This document shows positions 35,739 through 44,190 of a stretch of 64,000 nucleotides of DNA, one piece after another. The translations under genes and the position numbers were made by a program. Source of the DNA: Thaumasiovibrio sp043421945 (lineage in GTDB: Bacteria > Pseudomonadota > Gammaproteobacteria > Enterobacterales > Vibrionaceae); NCBI GenBank assembly GCA_043421945.1, contig JBHOGO010000017.1, forward strand, positions 1 to 64,000. Reading direction: 5' to 3'. Each line of letters begins with the position of its first letter. Positions within the stretch are counted from its first letter, which is position 1. The notes under the pieces were generated by a model, which saw nothing but the letters and a program-made list of their open reading frames with translations, searched no databases and was not told where the DNA came from.

Positions 35739-36740
35739 GTGCGTCAATCTATGCTTAACAAAATGATCCTTGCCTTCACATTGCTTGCGAGTAGCTCTGC
35801 GATGGCACGTCAATTTGATATTGAGATCATTCTATTTAAACGTAATATGCAGCCGAATGCGGCCAATGAGATCTGGCCTGAAGAGTTATCGGCCATTAAC
35901 TACAACAATACATTGGATATTTCGGATAAATCCGCAATGTCATCGAAAGGTGCTACACCGCTTTCTAGTGGTTCTAAGTATTTAAAGCGTCAATATGAAG
36001 CCTTAAGAAACCATGCTGGGTTCACACCACTCAGCCATATGGTTTGGCGCCAAGGCGACCAAGGAAAGCGTAGTGCACCAACACTGCATATTCAAAACGG
36101 TCAAAACTATGGCGATCAATATTTCGCGAATGGCTTGTCAAAAGCAGCAAACCCAACATTAGTCGACTCTCCACTGTCAGAGACGGTTAGTATTGATTTC
36201 GCAGACTTTAATGACCCCTCCTTGCCACAGTTAGAAGGGAAAATTCAAGTCTATGTTCAGCACTATCTTTTTGTCGAAGCACAACTCGATCTACGCATAC
36301 CAAGCCGCCAAGAAGTTGTCATTGGTAGCCACATCACTGATGGTAATGCCCCTTTGACACTGGCAGGGCCTGAAGAAGACACTTTGTCATTCGATGCTGA
36401 TGATATAACGTTAGCGCCATTAGAAGATGCCGCTATTGGACTTGAGCATCTTCAGCGCGTTGAAGCGACCGTCGAAGTGCAAGATTACCTGAAGACATAT
36501 CGCATGGATCAACGCCGTCGCATGCGTAGTGGCGAAACTCACTACTTAGACCATCCACTAATGGGGATGATCATTCAAGTGCGTCGTGTCGGCTCTGCAG
36601 ATAATTCAATTCAACCTATCGATCTTGATGGATTGCTTGAAGAGCCTTCACCGCTTTTAGCAAATGTTGACCATGTTGAAAGTGAAAATGAAGAAGAAGA
36701 ATTCACAGCCGAAGATGACATTTTCAGCGGTGAAGAATAA
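35739..36740 (+). CDS. csiV: Peptidoglycan-binding protein CsiV
   Basis: About 333 residues. Signal sequence near the start (MILAFTLLASSSAMA), then RQFDIEIILFKRNMQPN and EIWPEELSAINYNN, which mark the CsiV family. In V. cholerae CsiV is periplasmic and needed for the PBP1A/LpoA pathway of wall synthesis. The C-terminus is strongly acidic (ESENEEEEFTAEDDIFSGEE). The start is uncertain: AGGGGA lies four bases before a GTG at 35739; an ATG at 35724 overlapping the mfd stop and an ATG at 35751 are alternatives. Position directly after mfd is typical of vibrios. A terminator follows. Confidence 0.88.
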   Translation: MRQSMLNKMILAFTLLASSSAMARQFDIEIILFKRNMQPNAANEIWPEELSAINYNNTLDISDKSAMSSKGATPLSSGSKYLKRQYEALRNHAGFTPLSHMVWRQGDQGKRSAPTLHIQNGQNYGDQYFANGLSKAANPTLVDSPLSETVSIDFADFNDPSLPQLEGKIQVYVQHYLFVEAQLDLRIPSRQEVVIGSHITDGNAPLTLAGPEEDTLSFDADDITLAPLEDAAIGLEHLQRVEATVEVQDYLKTYRMDQRRRMRSGETHYLDHPLMGMIIQVRRVGSADNSIQPIDLDGLLEEPSPLLANVDHVESENEEEEFTAEDDIFSGEE

Positions 36741-36755
36741 ATAGTGATTTATAAT

Positions 36756-36778
36756 AAAGCCCTCCATTGAGGGCTTTT
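36756..36778 (+). terminator. Terminator of the mfd-csiV transcript
   Basis: AAAGCCCTC (36756-36764) pairs perfectly with GAGGGCTTT (36769-36777), loop CATT, followed by T residues. Confidence 0.9.
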
Positions 36779-36853
36779 CTATATTTGGGCTCAACCATTA
36801 TTTCGAATATACTCTTTCTTACATAAGCATGCTTTTACTCAGCGAGAGCGGAT

Positions 36854-37393
36854 ATGCATCGGAATATCAACACTGCACGTTTACTTATTCGACCTCTAAA
36901 AGATTGTGACCTCTTTGCTTTTCAATCAGCTGTAAATGATTCAATATCCCTCATCTCACCTTGGATTGAATGGTGTCAATCACCTTTTGATGATGAAGAA
37001 ACACAACGTTGGATTAAACTTAGCCAACAGCACTTCATCATAGGAAACAGCTTTGAATTTGGACTCTTTTGTACCAAGACAGAGGCATTAATCGGCGCAG
37101 TAACCCTAGATTGCATTAATACATTCTTCAACCAAGCAAACTTAGGGTATTGGGTCAGCAAACCATTTATCAATAAAGGCTACGCGCGTGAAGCTGTCGA
37201 AGCGGTGAAATCTTTCGCCTTTCATCAATTAGGATTGACGAGGCTAGAGCTCATTATACATCCAGAAAACATCGCTAGCCTCAAAGTGGCGGAGAGTATT
37301 GATGCAAAAAAAGAATGCCTTGCGCACAACAAACTCTATTTTAAGCAACGACCGATTGATGCATGGGTCTACTCGCTGACACCAGAAAATTAA
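36854..37393 (+). CDS. GNAT family acetyltransferase (RimJ/RimL-like)
   Basis: 179 residues. The pattern TARLLIRPLKDCDL at the N-terminus, LGYWVSKPFINKGYAREAVEAV (acetyl-CoA binding loop, cited here as NKGYAREA) and LELIIHPENIASLKVAES are those of N-alpha or small-molecule acetyltransferases of the RimJ/RimL/SpeG group. It would transfer acetyl from acetyl-CoA to a protein N-terminus or small amine; the substrate cannot be told. The ATG has only a weak purine-rich site (GAGAGCGG). It stands alone, convergent with the RNase H gene. Confidence 0.85.
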   Translation: MHRNINTARLLIRPLKDCDLFAFQSAVNDSISLISPWIEWCQSPFDDEETQRWIKLSQQHFIIGNSFEFGLFCTKTEALIGAVTLDCINTFFNQANLGYWVSKPFINKGYAREAVEAVKSFAFHQLGLTRLELIIHPENIASLKVAESIDAKKECLAHNKLYFKQRPIDAWVYSLTPEN

Positions 37394-37447
37394 AACGTTC
37401 ACCATGCAGGCTAATCATGATTTGTACGAGCGCAATAATTCTTGTCT

Positions 37448-38230
37448 TTAACCCGCACGTAAAGCCAATATTTTCGGAATATCAATCGATTCTCGATAAA
37501 GGGTCAAGGTTTCATCTTGAGATTCAATGGCAAGGATTGACATTCGGTCAGCTAACTCATTTCCTTCGATACCCACATGTCCGTTAACATGATGAATAGC
37601 AATTTTTGACGCTATCTCTTGGTAAAGCGCATAAGTGGGTTTAATAATATCGAGATTTTTTATTTCACCTCCTTGTTTAGTCCACCCTTTTTTCTCCCAA
37701 CCTATTGCCCATTTTGTTACGCAATCAATCGAATATTTAGAGTCACAAAATATTCCAACGGAGTACCCTAAGGTTAATTTCTCTTTGGCGATTAGCAATG
37801 CTTGCTGTAAGCCGTTTAACTCTGCGGTATTGTTAGTCCCAAGAGATTGATAAAGCCCATACCAAAGTTCACTCAGTTCATTATTTTGATAAACCGCTAA
37901 ACCAGTACCGGCTTCTCCAGGATTAGGCTCACAACCACCATCAGTGAAAATTTTCACATCAAATTCCATGGCGTCAATTTGCACTTGTGAAAGTGGGGCT
38001 GACTTTGCTTTTTTAGTCGCTGTTGCGCCTTGCGTTTTTTTCATCGAGGCGTTTTTCATTGCCGCCTTACTATTAGGCTGCCCACCAAACGCTGATTCAG
38101 CCTCTTCTCGCGTAGGGAAAGACTTATAACGCGCACCAGCAAAGCCATCCACTAAAGATTTACACTCTGCCCACGTCGTAAAGATACCTGTTTCGCGGCC
38201 TTTCCAAACCACATAAAATTTCTTAGCCAC
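37448..38230 (-). CDS. Ribonuclease H with N-terminal viroplasmin domain
   Basis: 260 residues from a GTG with AGGGGA four bases upstream; the ATG frame from 38290 adds a 20-residue leader without support. Residues about 1-48 form a viroplasmin-type RNA/DNA hybrid-binding domain (KFYVVWKGRETGIFTTWAEC). An Ala/Lys-rich linker follows, then RNase HI (about 90-235) with catalytic Asp97 (FTDGGCEPNPG), Glu137 (NNTAELNG), Asp163 (IFCDSKYS), His217 and Asp228 (GNELADR). It removes RNA from RNA-DNA hybrids. This type differs from the 155-residue E. coli RnhA and may be an additional RNase H in the genome. Confidence 0.9.
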   Translation of the reverse strand: MAKKFYVVWKGRETGIFTTWAECKSLVDGFAGARYKSFPTREEAESAFGGQPNSKAAMKNASMKKTQGATATKKAKSAPLSQVQIDAMEFDVKIFTDGGCEPNPGEAGTGLAVYQNNELSELWYGLYQSLGTNNTAELNGLQQALLIAKEKLTLGYSVGIFCDSKYSIDCVTKWAIGWEKKGWTKQGGEIKNLDIIKPTYALYQEIASKIAIHHVNGHVGIEGNELADRMSILAIESQDETLTLYRESIDIPKILALRAG

Positions 38231-38566
38231 ATTGTCCCCTAATCTGAATTTTTCGATGACACACTGCACTTCCCTAACGAGCAACAACATGACACTACCC
38301 TATCTAAATATTGTGCCATAAACGCGGATGCTGTGACACGTGAATGATTCGGGTTGATATGTATTGGTATATTCATGCTACCTCTATATTCCATCATATA
38401 AACATCTGAAATGATGGAATAATTAAGTCTGATTTTTTCTTAATGAAATTTCAAGTTAACTAACTAGACAGTTCACAATTTTCTCAAATTTCATAAAAAA
38501 AGATTGCTGTCTAGTTTACTAGTCGGCATGGTAATGCTTGTCTCTTTCTATGTTACAAGGATTTTC
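38231..38566. other. Gap upstream of the lactonase gene
   Basis: Contains no gene. A TTG-initiated extension of the lactonase frame back to 38504 reads a hydrophobic stretch (SSLLVGMVMLVSFYV) that might be a membrane anchor, but it lacks a ribosome-binding site. The inverted repeats described at 38387-38421 lie here. Confidence 0.5.
38387..38421. repeat. Perfect 11-bp inverted repeat upstream of lactonase gene
   Basis: TATTCCATCAT (38387-38397) and ATGATGGAATA (38411-38421) form a perfect inverted repeat around 13 bases in the gap between the divergent RNase H and lactonase genes. The palindrome TGAAATTTCA (38444-38453) and the pair AACTAGACAG/CTGTCTAGTT (38462-38471, 38507-38516) lie nearby. 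These may be operators or RNA structure; no known box matches. Confidence 0.6.
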
Positions 38567-39622
38567 ATGACTGCTCATCGTCACCTAGAATTTTATATTG
38601 GCACTTATACTGATTCGCCAAGTTCCAGTACTGGAATCTCATCGATATCACTGAATACTAGCACTGGTGAAATACATCGTTTAGACGACCTGATCGCTTT
38701 ACGAAATCCGTCTTACCTCACTGCGACAGCTAAAGGCATCTACACCTTTAGTGAGATATCAAAAGAAGAAGGTGCATCACTCACTTTTATCGCATCTGAT
38801 GGCAACCACCAATTACCTATTGAAGGTGACTACCCTTGCCACATAGACATATGTCCGCCGTATCTTGCCGTGGCAAATTATGGCACTGGTAATGTAAATG
38901 CTTATTTAGTCGATGATACTGGAAAGCCAACCTCTCTCATTGCAGATCTTTTTGTCGACGGGAGCGGTCCAAATAAAAAACGTCAGGAGTCCCCTCATGC
39001 ACATCAGGTCACTTTTTTAAAACATTCACAACAACTCGCTGTAGTAGACCTTGGGGCAGACTGCATCCACTTGTATGGTTTCCAAAATAACTCAGGTTCA
39101 GAAAACACATTTACTCTGCAACAATCCATTCAGATGCCAGCAGGATCGGGCCCACGCCACCTTGTTTTTAACCGAGACGAGACTCTTGCTTATGTTGTCT
39201 GTGAACTCTCTGAAGCCTTAGTGGTACTAGCAAAAAAGCAAACCTCCATATGGGAGTTCAGCTATCAATGTGATTTATTAACAGATGAAGCCAAGGATGA
39301 AGCTGCAGCGGCTATTCGTCTTTCAAGTGATGAACGGTTCTTATATGTCTCTTGCCGTGCTCAAAACAAAATAAGCCTGTTCGATCTCACTTCTGAAATA
39401 CCAAAATTATGCAATGCCTATGATTGTGGTGGTTTGTTTCCAAGAGATTTCAATTTATCGGCAGATGGTCATTGGTTAATTGTTGCTAACCAACATTCAA
39501 ATAATATCGTCAGTTTTCACCGAAACATTGATACTGGCGAATTAACACCAAGTGGATATCAATACAGCATCGGCGCGCCTATCTGTTTGGTAGAAATACA
39601 GCCAAACTCACAGAGGATCTAA
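38567..39622 (+). CDS. Beta-propeller lactonase family protein
   Basis: 351 residues from the ATG at 38567, which has AAGGA upstream. The seven-bladed propeller pattern of the YbhE/6-phosphogluconolactonase family is clear: EFYIGTYTDSPSSSTGI at the start, NYGTGNVNAY, PHAHQVTF and GSGPRHLVFNRDE in the middle, and HWLIVANQHSNNIVSFHRN near the end. Members hydrolyse 6-phosphogluconolactone in the pentose phosphate pathway or other lactones. A hydrophobic N-terminal extension is possible if translation starts at a TTG at 38504, which would make it membrane-bound or exported; this is not favoured. It converges with ndh. Confidence 0.85.
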   Translation: MTAHRHLEFYIGTYTDSPSSSTGISSISLNTSTGEIHRLDDLIALRNPSYLTATAKGIYTFSEISKEEGASLTFIASDGNHQLPIEGDYPCHIDICPPYLAVANYGTGNVNAYLVDDTGKPTSLIADLFVDGSGPNKKRQESPHAHQVTFLKHSQQLAVVDLGADCIHLYGFQNNSGSENTFTLQQSIQMPAGSGPRHLVFNRDETLAYVVCELSEALVVLAKKQTSIWEFSYQCDLLTDEAKDEAAAAIRLSSDERFLYVSCRAQNKISLFDLTSEIPKLCNAYDCGGLFPRDFNLSADGHWLIVANQHSNNIVSFHRNIDTGELTPSGYQYSIGAPICLVEIQPNSQRI

Positions 39623-39699
39623 CATTAGCAGATTAACGTTAAGTTTAATTGTTACTTTTAAATGAAAATGCTTTCGTGGAAATACGGCGTGCTCTTTAA

Positions 39700-39735
39700 A
39701 CAGACAAAGCGATTGTTTCCAATCGCTTTGTCTGT
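39700..39735. terminator. Long hairpin between the convergent lactonase and ndh genes
   Basis: ACAGACAAAGCGATTG (39700-39715) pairs perfectly over 16 bases with CAATCGCTTTGTCTGT (39720-39735), loop TTTC. It lies between two convergent genes and probably ends both transcripts, although neither flank has a long T run. Confidence 0.65.
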
Positions 39736-39819
39736 AAAGTTTGAACTTTCAAATAGCCTCTTCTATTAAGAAGGTAGGTAGAACAAGCTGTTCACATTGA
39801 AAGGTGTAACCACTATCAA

Positions 39820-41109
39820 CTAGTGAAGCTTTAAATTCGGGCGTAATGCACGATTGATACGTCCCACTAACATCATCAAACTGGTTTTAAAAACACCGTG
39901 AAGTGCTACCTGATGCATTCTATACAGTGAAATGTAGACAACACGAGCAATACGCCCCTCCACCATCATCGATCCTTTCGTTAAGTTGCCCATCAAGCTT
40001 CCCACTGTCGAGAAATTACTTAGTGACACTAATGAACCATGGTCGCTATACACATAAGGCTTCAAGCTTTGTCCTTTCAGTTGAGCGACAATGTTGTTGT
40101 AAGCGTGCGATGCCATCTGATGAGCCGCTTGTGCGCGAGGTGGAACGAAACTACCGTCTTCTTGTGTACACGATGCCAAATCACCAATAGCATAAATGTC
40201 GTCATCACGAGTAGTCTGCAACGTTGATTTAACCACCAGTTGATTAATACGGTTTGTTTCAAGACCGGCGATATCTTTCATAAAATCCGGTGCCTTAATA
40301 CCCGCAGCCCAAACCATAATTTGAGCAGGAATTAGATCACCCTCTTTGGTCGTTAAGCCTTCTTTGTCAGCCTTCACAACCATCGTGCCAGTTCTTACAT
40401 TAACACCTAACTTGGTCAGCTCGTGATGAGCAGCAGAAGATATTCTTGGTGGTAAGGCTGGTAAAATTCGTTCGCCAGCTTCAACTAAGCTAACGTTTAA
40501 TTTGGCACTATCTAGATCTTTGAATCCATAATTTTGCAGCTCTTTTACTGCATTGTGCAGCTCAGCAGAGAGTTCTACGCCTGTCGCACCAGCACCGACA
40601 ATTGCAATATCAACCGTTTTTTGTTCCATGCTCGTGTGAAGCTTCAAGAACTGATTATTCATTTCGGTACGGAAACGGTGAGCTTGTTCAGGGCTGTCTA
40701 AGAAGATACAGTGGTCTTTAACACCGGAAGTATTAAAGTCATTCGAAGTTGAACCTATCGCCATCACAAGTACATCATAGCTAATGATACGCTCAGGCAT
40801 GATCTGTTCATTGTGTTCATCAAACATTGGGGACAATGTGATGCATTTTTGATCGCGATTGATAGCTTCTAAGCTACCTAACTGGAATTCAAACCCGTGA
40901 TTTTTTGCATGCGCGCGATAGCTCAATGCATCAACGCCTGCATCTAATGAACCTGTCGCTACCTCATGTAACAATGGCTTCCAGAGGTGGCTTGCTTTAC
41001 GGTCAACCAGTGTGACTTCAGCTTTTCCTTTCTTCCCGTATTTACGGCCAAATTTCGTTGCTAACTCTAATCCACCAGCACCACCGCCAACGATTACGAT
41101 TCTAGTCAT
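39820..41109 (-). CDS. ndh: NADH:quinone oxidoreductase type II
   Basis: 429-residue membrane-associated flavoprotein that oxidises NADH and reduces quinone without pumping protons. FAD-binding motif IVGGGAGGLELATKFG at the N-terminus, NADH-binding GAGATGVELSAEL (about 170-185), and the signature AIGDLASC plus PPRAQAAHQMASH. Full length. The ATG is preceded by GAGAGGGA. Upstream lie a palindromic operator-like site and an FNR-like box (listed separately), consistent with control of aerobic respiration. Confidence 0.95.
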   Translation of the reverse strand: MTRIVIVGGGAGGLELATKFGRKYGKKGKAEVTLVDRKASHLWKPLLHEVATGSLDAGVDALSYRAHAKNHGFEFQLGSLEAINRDQKCITLSPMFDEHNEQIMPERIISYDVLVMAIGSTSNDFNTSGVKDHCIFLDSPEQAHRFRTEMNNQFLKLHTSMEQKTVDIAIVGAGATGVELSAELHNAVKELQNYGFKDLDSAKLNVSLVEAGERILPALPPRISSAAHHELTKLGVNVRTGTMVVKADKEGLTTKEGDLIPAQIMVWAAGIKAPDFMKDIAGLETNRINQLVVKSTLQTTRDDDIYAIGDLASCTQEDGSFVPPRAQAAHQMASHAYNNIVAQLKGQSLKPYVYSDHGSLVSLSNFSTVGSLMGNLTKGSMMVEGRIARVVYISLYRMHQVALHGVFKTSLMMLVGRINRALRPNLKLH

Positions 41110-41148
41110 GTATCCCTCTCAAAGCTGCTTAAATTAAAAACTGACACC

Positions 41149-41171
41149 GTTCGGTCAACGAATGACCAAAC
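41149..41171. promoter_or_regulatory. Palindromic operator-like site upstream of ndh
   Basis: GTTCGGTCA and TGACCAAAC form nine-base half-sites (one mismatch) separated by five bases, about 40 bases before the ndh start codon. The layout resembles operators of TetR-type repressors. No regulator gene was found next to it. Confidence 0.5.
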
Positions 41172-41384
41172 AGTTAAATTCTTTATCGATGCGTGTAGAA
41201 GGAGAAGATGCTCTCTTACAGGCATCAACATGAGTGCAAAACACATCCAAAATTGGAGGCACCTCAACGTATAGCCTGTTGTTTCACAGTATTAAAAATG
41301 ATCGATCGTTATTTTCATTCTTTCAAAGCATCTGGCTTAAGGCGCAACATCAACGTCGGCAAGCAGAACTTTGCAATCACTTTT

Positions 41385-41398
41385 TTGATGTAAATCAA
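41385..41398. promoter_or_regulatory. FNR-like box upstream of ndh
   Basis: TTGATGTAAATCAA matches the FNR consensus TTGATNNNNATCAA exactly. It lies about 275 bases upstream of ndh. E. coli ndh is repressed by FNR when oxygen is absent, so similar control is plausible though the distance is large. Confidence 0.6.
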
Positions 41399-41598
41399 AA
41401 AACACACCAGTTATGGGGGGATTATGTATCAGAATACGTTAACTGCAAAGTGATTTATCAAATATTTTTGTAATATTTATAAGGTATAGCGTAAAGAACG
41501 TGCTGCAAAGGCAACACGTTAAACAACTAGTTGTATGAGTATTGGGGTTGAGCGGCAGAATTAACGGCTCTTGAAGGGATACATATCACTTAAAATAC

Positions 41599-42138
41599 TC
41601 AACTATTTTTGAACGCTTTAACACGCTGTAAATGATGCGAGATTTTCTTAAACTTGTGTGTCTCTTTTTCATCCCAGACAATATCGTAATAGTCTGCAAG
41701 CTCTGCTGCTGTCTTACGGTTGTCAAAAACTTCATCTTCTGTGGATAAAAAAACCAAACAATTTTCGCGGTTTTTCTCACGAAAATTATCAACACATTTT
41801 GTCGCAATATCAGCATATTCTTCAGGTCTATCTATGCGATCTTGCATTGTCATTTCCGGTGAAATGTTTGGATTAAAAATCGCCTGTTTGATCCCGCATA
41901 AGTAGCCGATACGCTCTGACCAATATCCTCCAAGCCCCACCCCACAAATAATGGGCGACTCATCTTTTGACTCTGTAATGAGTTTCTGAACTTCCTTCAG
42001 CAAGTGCTGCATATCGTGCTTGGGATGCAACGTGCTGTAGTTTACAAAACGTACATCTTCATCAATAAACTGCAGCTGCAGTATTTTTTCGTGGTTACCT
42101 GGACTTGTAGAGTCAAATCCGTGCAGATATATAATCAT
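41599..42138 (-). CDS. ycfP: YcfP (UPF0227) family protein
   Basis: 179 residues, similar to E. coli YcfP along its length, including IYLHGFDSTSPGNHEKI at the start, RPEEYADIATKCVDNFREKNR, and WDEKETHKFKKISHHLQRVKAF at the end. The fold is alpha/beta hydrolase-like, but the nucleophile elbow reads GVGLGG with no Ser, so a classical esterase activity is doubtful. Function unknown. The ATG has AGGGAAAGG upstream. It sits between ndh and the DUF6279 gene, in the same neighbourhood as in E. coli. Confidence 0.9.
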   Translation of the reverse strand: MIIYLHGFDSTSPGNHEKILQLQFIDEDVRFVNYSTLHPKHDMQHLLKEVQKLITESKDESPIICGVGLGGYWSERIGYLCGIKQAIFNPNISPEMTMQDRIDRPEEYADIATKCVDNFREKNRENCLVFLSTEDEVFDNRKTAAELADYYDIVWDEKETHKFKKISHHLQRVKAFKNS

Positions 42139-42266
42139 AGCCTTTCCCTGTATAAGGATTTATCTCAACTCCAATTTAGCATGATTTCCTATTAATAACA
42201 GGCTTAACCTTTCACAAAAACCACAAGCGATGCAACAATAGATACAACCTATCAACATTGCAAATA

Positions 42267-43103
42267 TCACTGATGCAAGCTCTCTAACGTCGCTATCAAT
42301 AGACTTAGTTCACCTTGAAAATGCTCTCGCTGATTAATGGTTAACGTGCTGTTTAAGCGCCATAGCAACTCGAAGCGTCGAGCAAGATAACGATCTATTT
42401 CAGCCTGCTTTGGAGGATATTCTAGTGCGATAAGGCGATGAAGGTAAGTATGAACACGTTCTTCAAAGTCATCACTATCATTCAATTTTGTCAGTGTGAC
42501 CCAATCTTTGAAAAGGGCGTCTTGATTCTCTAGAAGCACGGGTTCAAGCTCGAGTTGGTACGTAGCCATTTCACCAAGCATTTGCGTCTGTTCACTACTC
42601 AATGAACCGATCCAGCGTTTAGCCACTTTGAACAGACGCTTCTTACGCTTACTGTATTTTTCCTCTTCAGTCTGCACTAAACGCTTTTCTAGGAGCTCTG
42701 CCATTTTTATTTGAATAACAGTATTCATATCTTCAATTTGTGTCGCAGACATCTGCTGTAAAGTGTCAACAATCGCAGGGACGAACAAAGTGGCTTGTCT
42801 TTGAGCCAATTCCGTAAATTGACGATGAAATGTTGAGATCTGACCGTAAGTCAGCGTATCTTTTGCCTCAGACTTTAAATCTTTCACATGGTCAACAATA
42901 TCAGGCAGGCCTGTTTCACGATGCTGCTGTAAAGCTTGGCCTAGATGCGCTTCAAATCTGTCTTGCTGGGATGAATCGAGCTCAATATAGTCGTTAGCAT
43001 AATAAGGGATAAACCAGTCCAGTAAGTTATACGTCATTTTTAACGTACATCCCATTAGGCCAAACGAACTTACAATGACCAATATCAATCTCAATTGCTT
43101 CAT
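42267..43103 (-). CDS. DUF6279 family lipoprotein
   Basis: 278 residues from the ATG at 43103, which has AAGGAGC six bases upstream; a longer frame to 43130 is less likely. A lipobox (GLMGC) at about residues 16-20 marks it as a lipoprotein; residue 2 after Cys is Thr, so outer-membrane sorting is expected. The mature part is almost all helical with Tyr/Trp clusters near the start (YNLLDWFIPYYANDYIEL). Only a domain of unknown function is recognised. It follows the ThiK-like gene by 75 bases on the same strand. Confidence 0.78.
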   Translation of the reverse strand: MKQLRLILVIVSSFGLMGCTLKMTYNLLDWFIPYYANDYIELDSSQQDRFEAHLGQALQQHRETGLPDIVDHVKDLKSEAKDTLTYGQISTFHRQFTELAQRQATLFVPAIVDTLQQMSATQIEDMNTVIQIKMAELLEKRLVQTEEEKYSKRKKRLFKVAKRWIGSLSSEQTQMLGEMATYQLELEPVLLENQDALFKDWVTLTKLNDSDDFEERVHTYLHRLIALEYPPKQAEIDRYLARRFELLWRLNSTLTINQREHFQGELSLLIATLESLHQ

Positions 43104-43177
43104 TTTCGCTCCTTGAAAAATGGCTCTCACTCAACTTTCAACCATAATCACTATCCATTAAGTATAAGCATGAATGT

Positions 43178-43990
43178 CTAATGTGTTGATTTAAGTAGTT
43201 GAACGGCAATACATTCACCTTCAGCTATCATTTCTGGTGACTTCCAATATTCCCCTGCAATGCAGTACCACAACGCGCCTAAATATTGACACCAAGGCCA
43301 CCACGAGATGACTTTCTCTGCTAGCTCACGTTCACTGAATGGGCTAACGGAGGCATAGGCTCGAATCAACTCTAGTGGATCTTTCATTTCCGATTGGGCG
43401 GTCATCGCCAAGTCCAATGCCGGGCATGCCGTCGTTGCAAACTCCCAATCAATAATCGCTATCCCTGACGACGTCATGATTAAATTATGCGAACCGAAAT
43501 CTAAATGGCACAACACTGTCGCAAGGGGGGGTGGTTCAGATATCGTAAAAAAATACGCTCTTAATGTTTTTAGTGCTTCAGAGGGATGACGAATAGAGCG
43601 CCAATAGTGCTCTGCACGTTGTAAAACACTCATTGCTGGCGTTGGTGCCTGATATTGGTGAATACGTGCTAACAAAGGCATTGCCATTGTAATGTCACCT
43701 TGAAATGGCTCACCTTCCAGATAGGTCACGAGCAAACCGGCATTATCAAGGTGCAAAGGAGATGGTGCCCAATACTCCATTCGTAAAAGGGATAAAATCT
43801 CTGCTTCCTGCTCCCTTGATATATCAAGTAACGGCAGTAGTGAGCTACTTGGACGCCATACGGACAATTGATTATCGATACTGAGTAACCAGCAACGATT
43901 CGAAAGACCACCACTGAGTGGGCGAATAGCCTTAATATTAAAATGGCGCAACCCTTTCGGGGTGCGCCACAAAGAAACGACATCATCCAT
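43178..43990 (-). CDS. Phosphotransferase family protein, ThiK-like
   Basis: 270 residues of the aminoglycoside phosphotransferase/choline kinase fold. LSGGLSNRCWLLS is the nucleotide-binding loop, LCHLDFGSHNLIM holds the catalytic Asp and metal-binding Asn, and IIDWEFATTACPALDLAM holds the second metal Asp. Position between lpoB and the ycfP region matches thiamine kinase ThiK in E. coli, which phosphorylates salvaged thiamine. Substrate assignment rests on position and family. The ATG at 43990 is chosen over a TTG at 44002; neither has a strong ribosome-binding site. Confidence 0.8.
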   Translation of the reverse strand: MDDVVSLWRTPKGLRHFNIKAIRPLSGGLSNRCWLLSIDNQLSVWRPSSSLLPLLDISREQEAEILSLLRMEYWAPSPLHLDNAGLLVTYLEGEPFQGDITMAMPLLARIHQYQAPTPAMSVLQRAEHYWRSIRHPSEALKTLRAYFFTISEPPPLATVLCHLDFGSHNLIMTSSGIAIIDWEFATTACPALDLAMTAQSEMKDPLELIRAYASVSPFSERELAEKVISWWPWCQYLGALWYCIAGEYWKSPEMIAEGECIAVQLLKSTH

Positions 43991-44101
43991 TTCTAATGAC
44001 AAACCTTACTTAGCCTGTATTCACTGAATGCCTATCACAAACAAGCTCTTGTCGTACCGCTCAGCTTATCTCTTTAGGGCGAGAGAAAGACAAAACAGTG
44101 T

Positions 44102-44156
44102 GTACTTACTCTTTATATAAGTACTGCTTCTTTGTGTAAGCACTCCTTCTTTAGTG
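44102..44156. repeat. Degenerate 20-bp tandem repeat between lpoB and thiK genes
   Basis: TAAGTACTGCTTCTTTGTG (44118-44136) and TAAGCACTCCTTCTTTAGTG (44137-44156) are adjacent near-copies, with a poorer third copy before them. Function unknown. Confidence 0.5.
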
Positions 44157-44190
44157 GTTACTCTATCCTTGAATGAGGATTAGGGGCAGC

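Larger units (their letters stand above)
41110..41598. promoter_or_regulatory. Control region upstream of ndh
   Basis: 489 bases without a supportable gene. It contains the palindrome at 41149-41171 and the FNR-like box at 41385-41398. Short frames at 41208-41393 and 41234-41473 have no good ribosome-binding site at proper spacing and no recognisable family. Confidence 0.5.

Noticed and set aside
41208..41473. Two short overlapping frames upstream of ndh
   Set aside because: AAGGAG lies only two or three bases before the first ATG, and composition and sequence are not protein-like.
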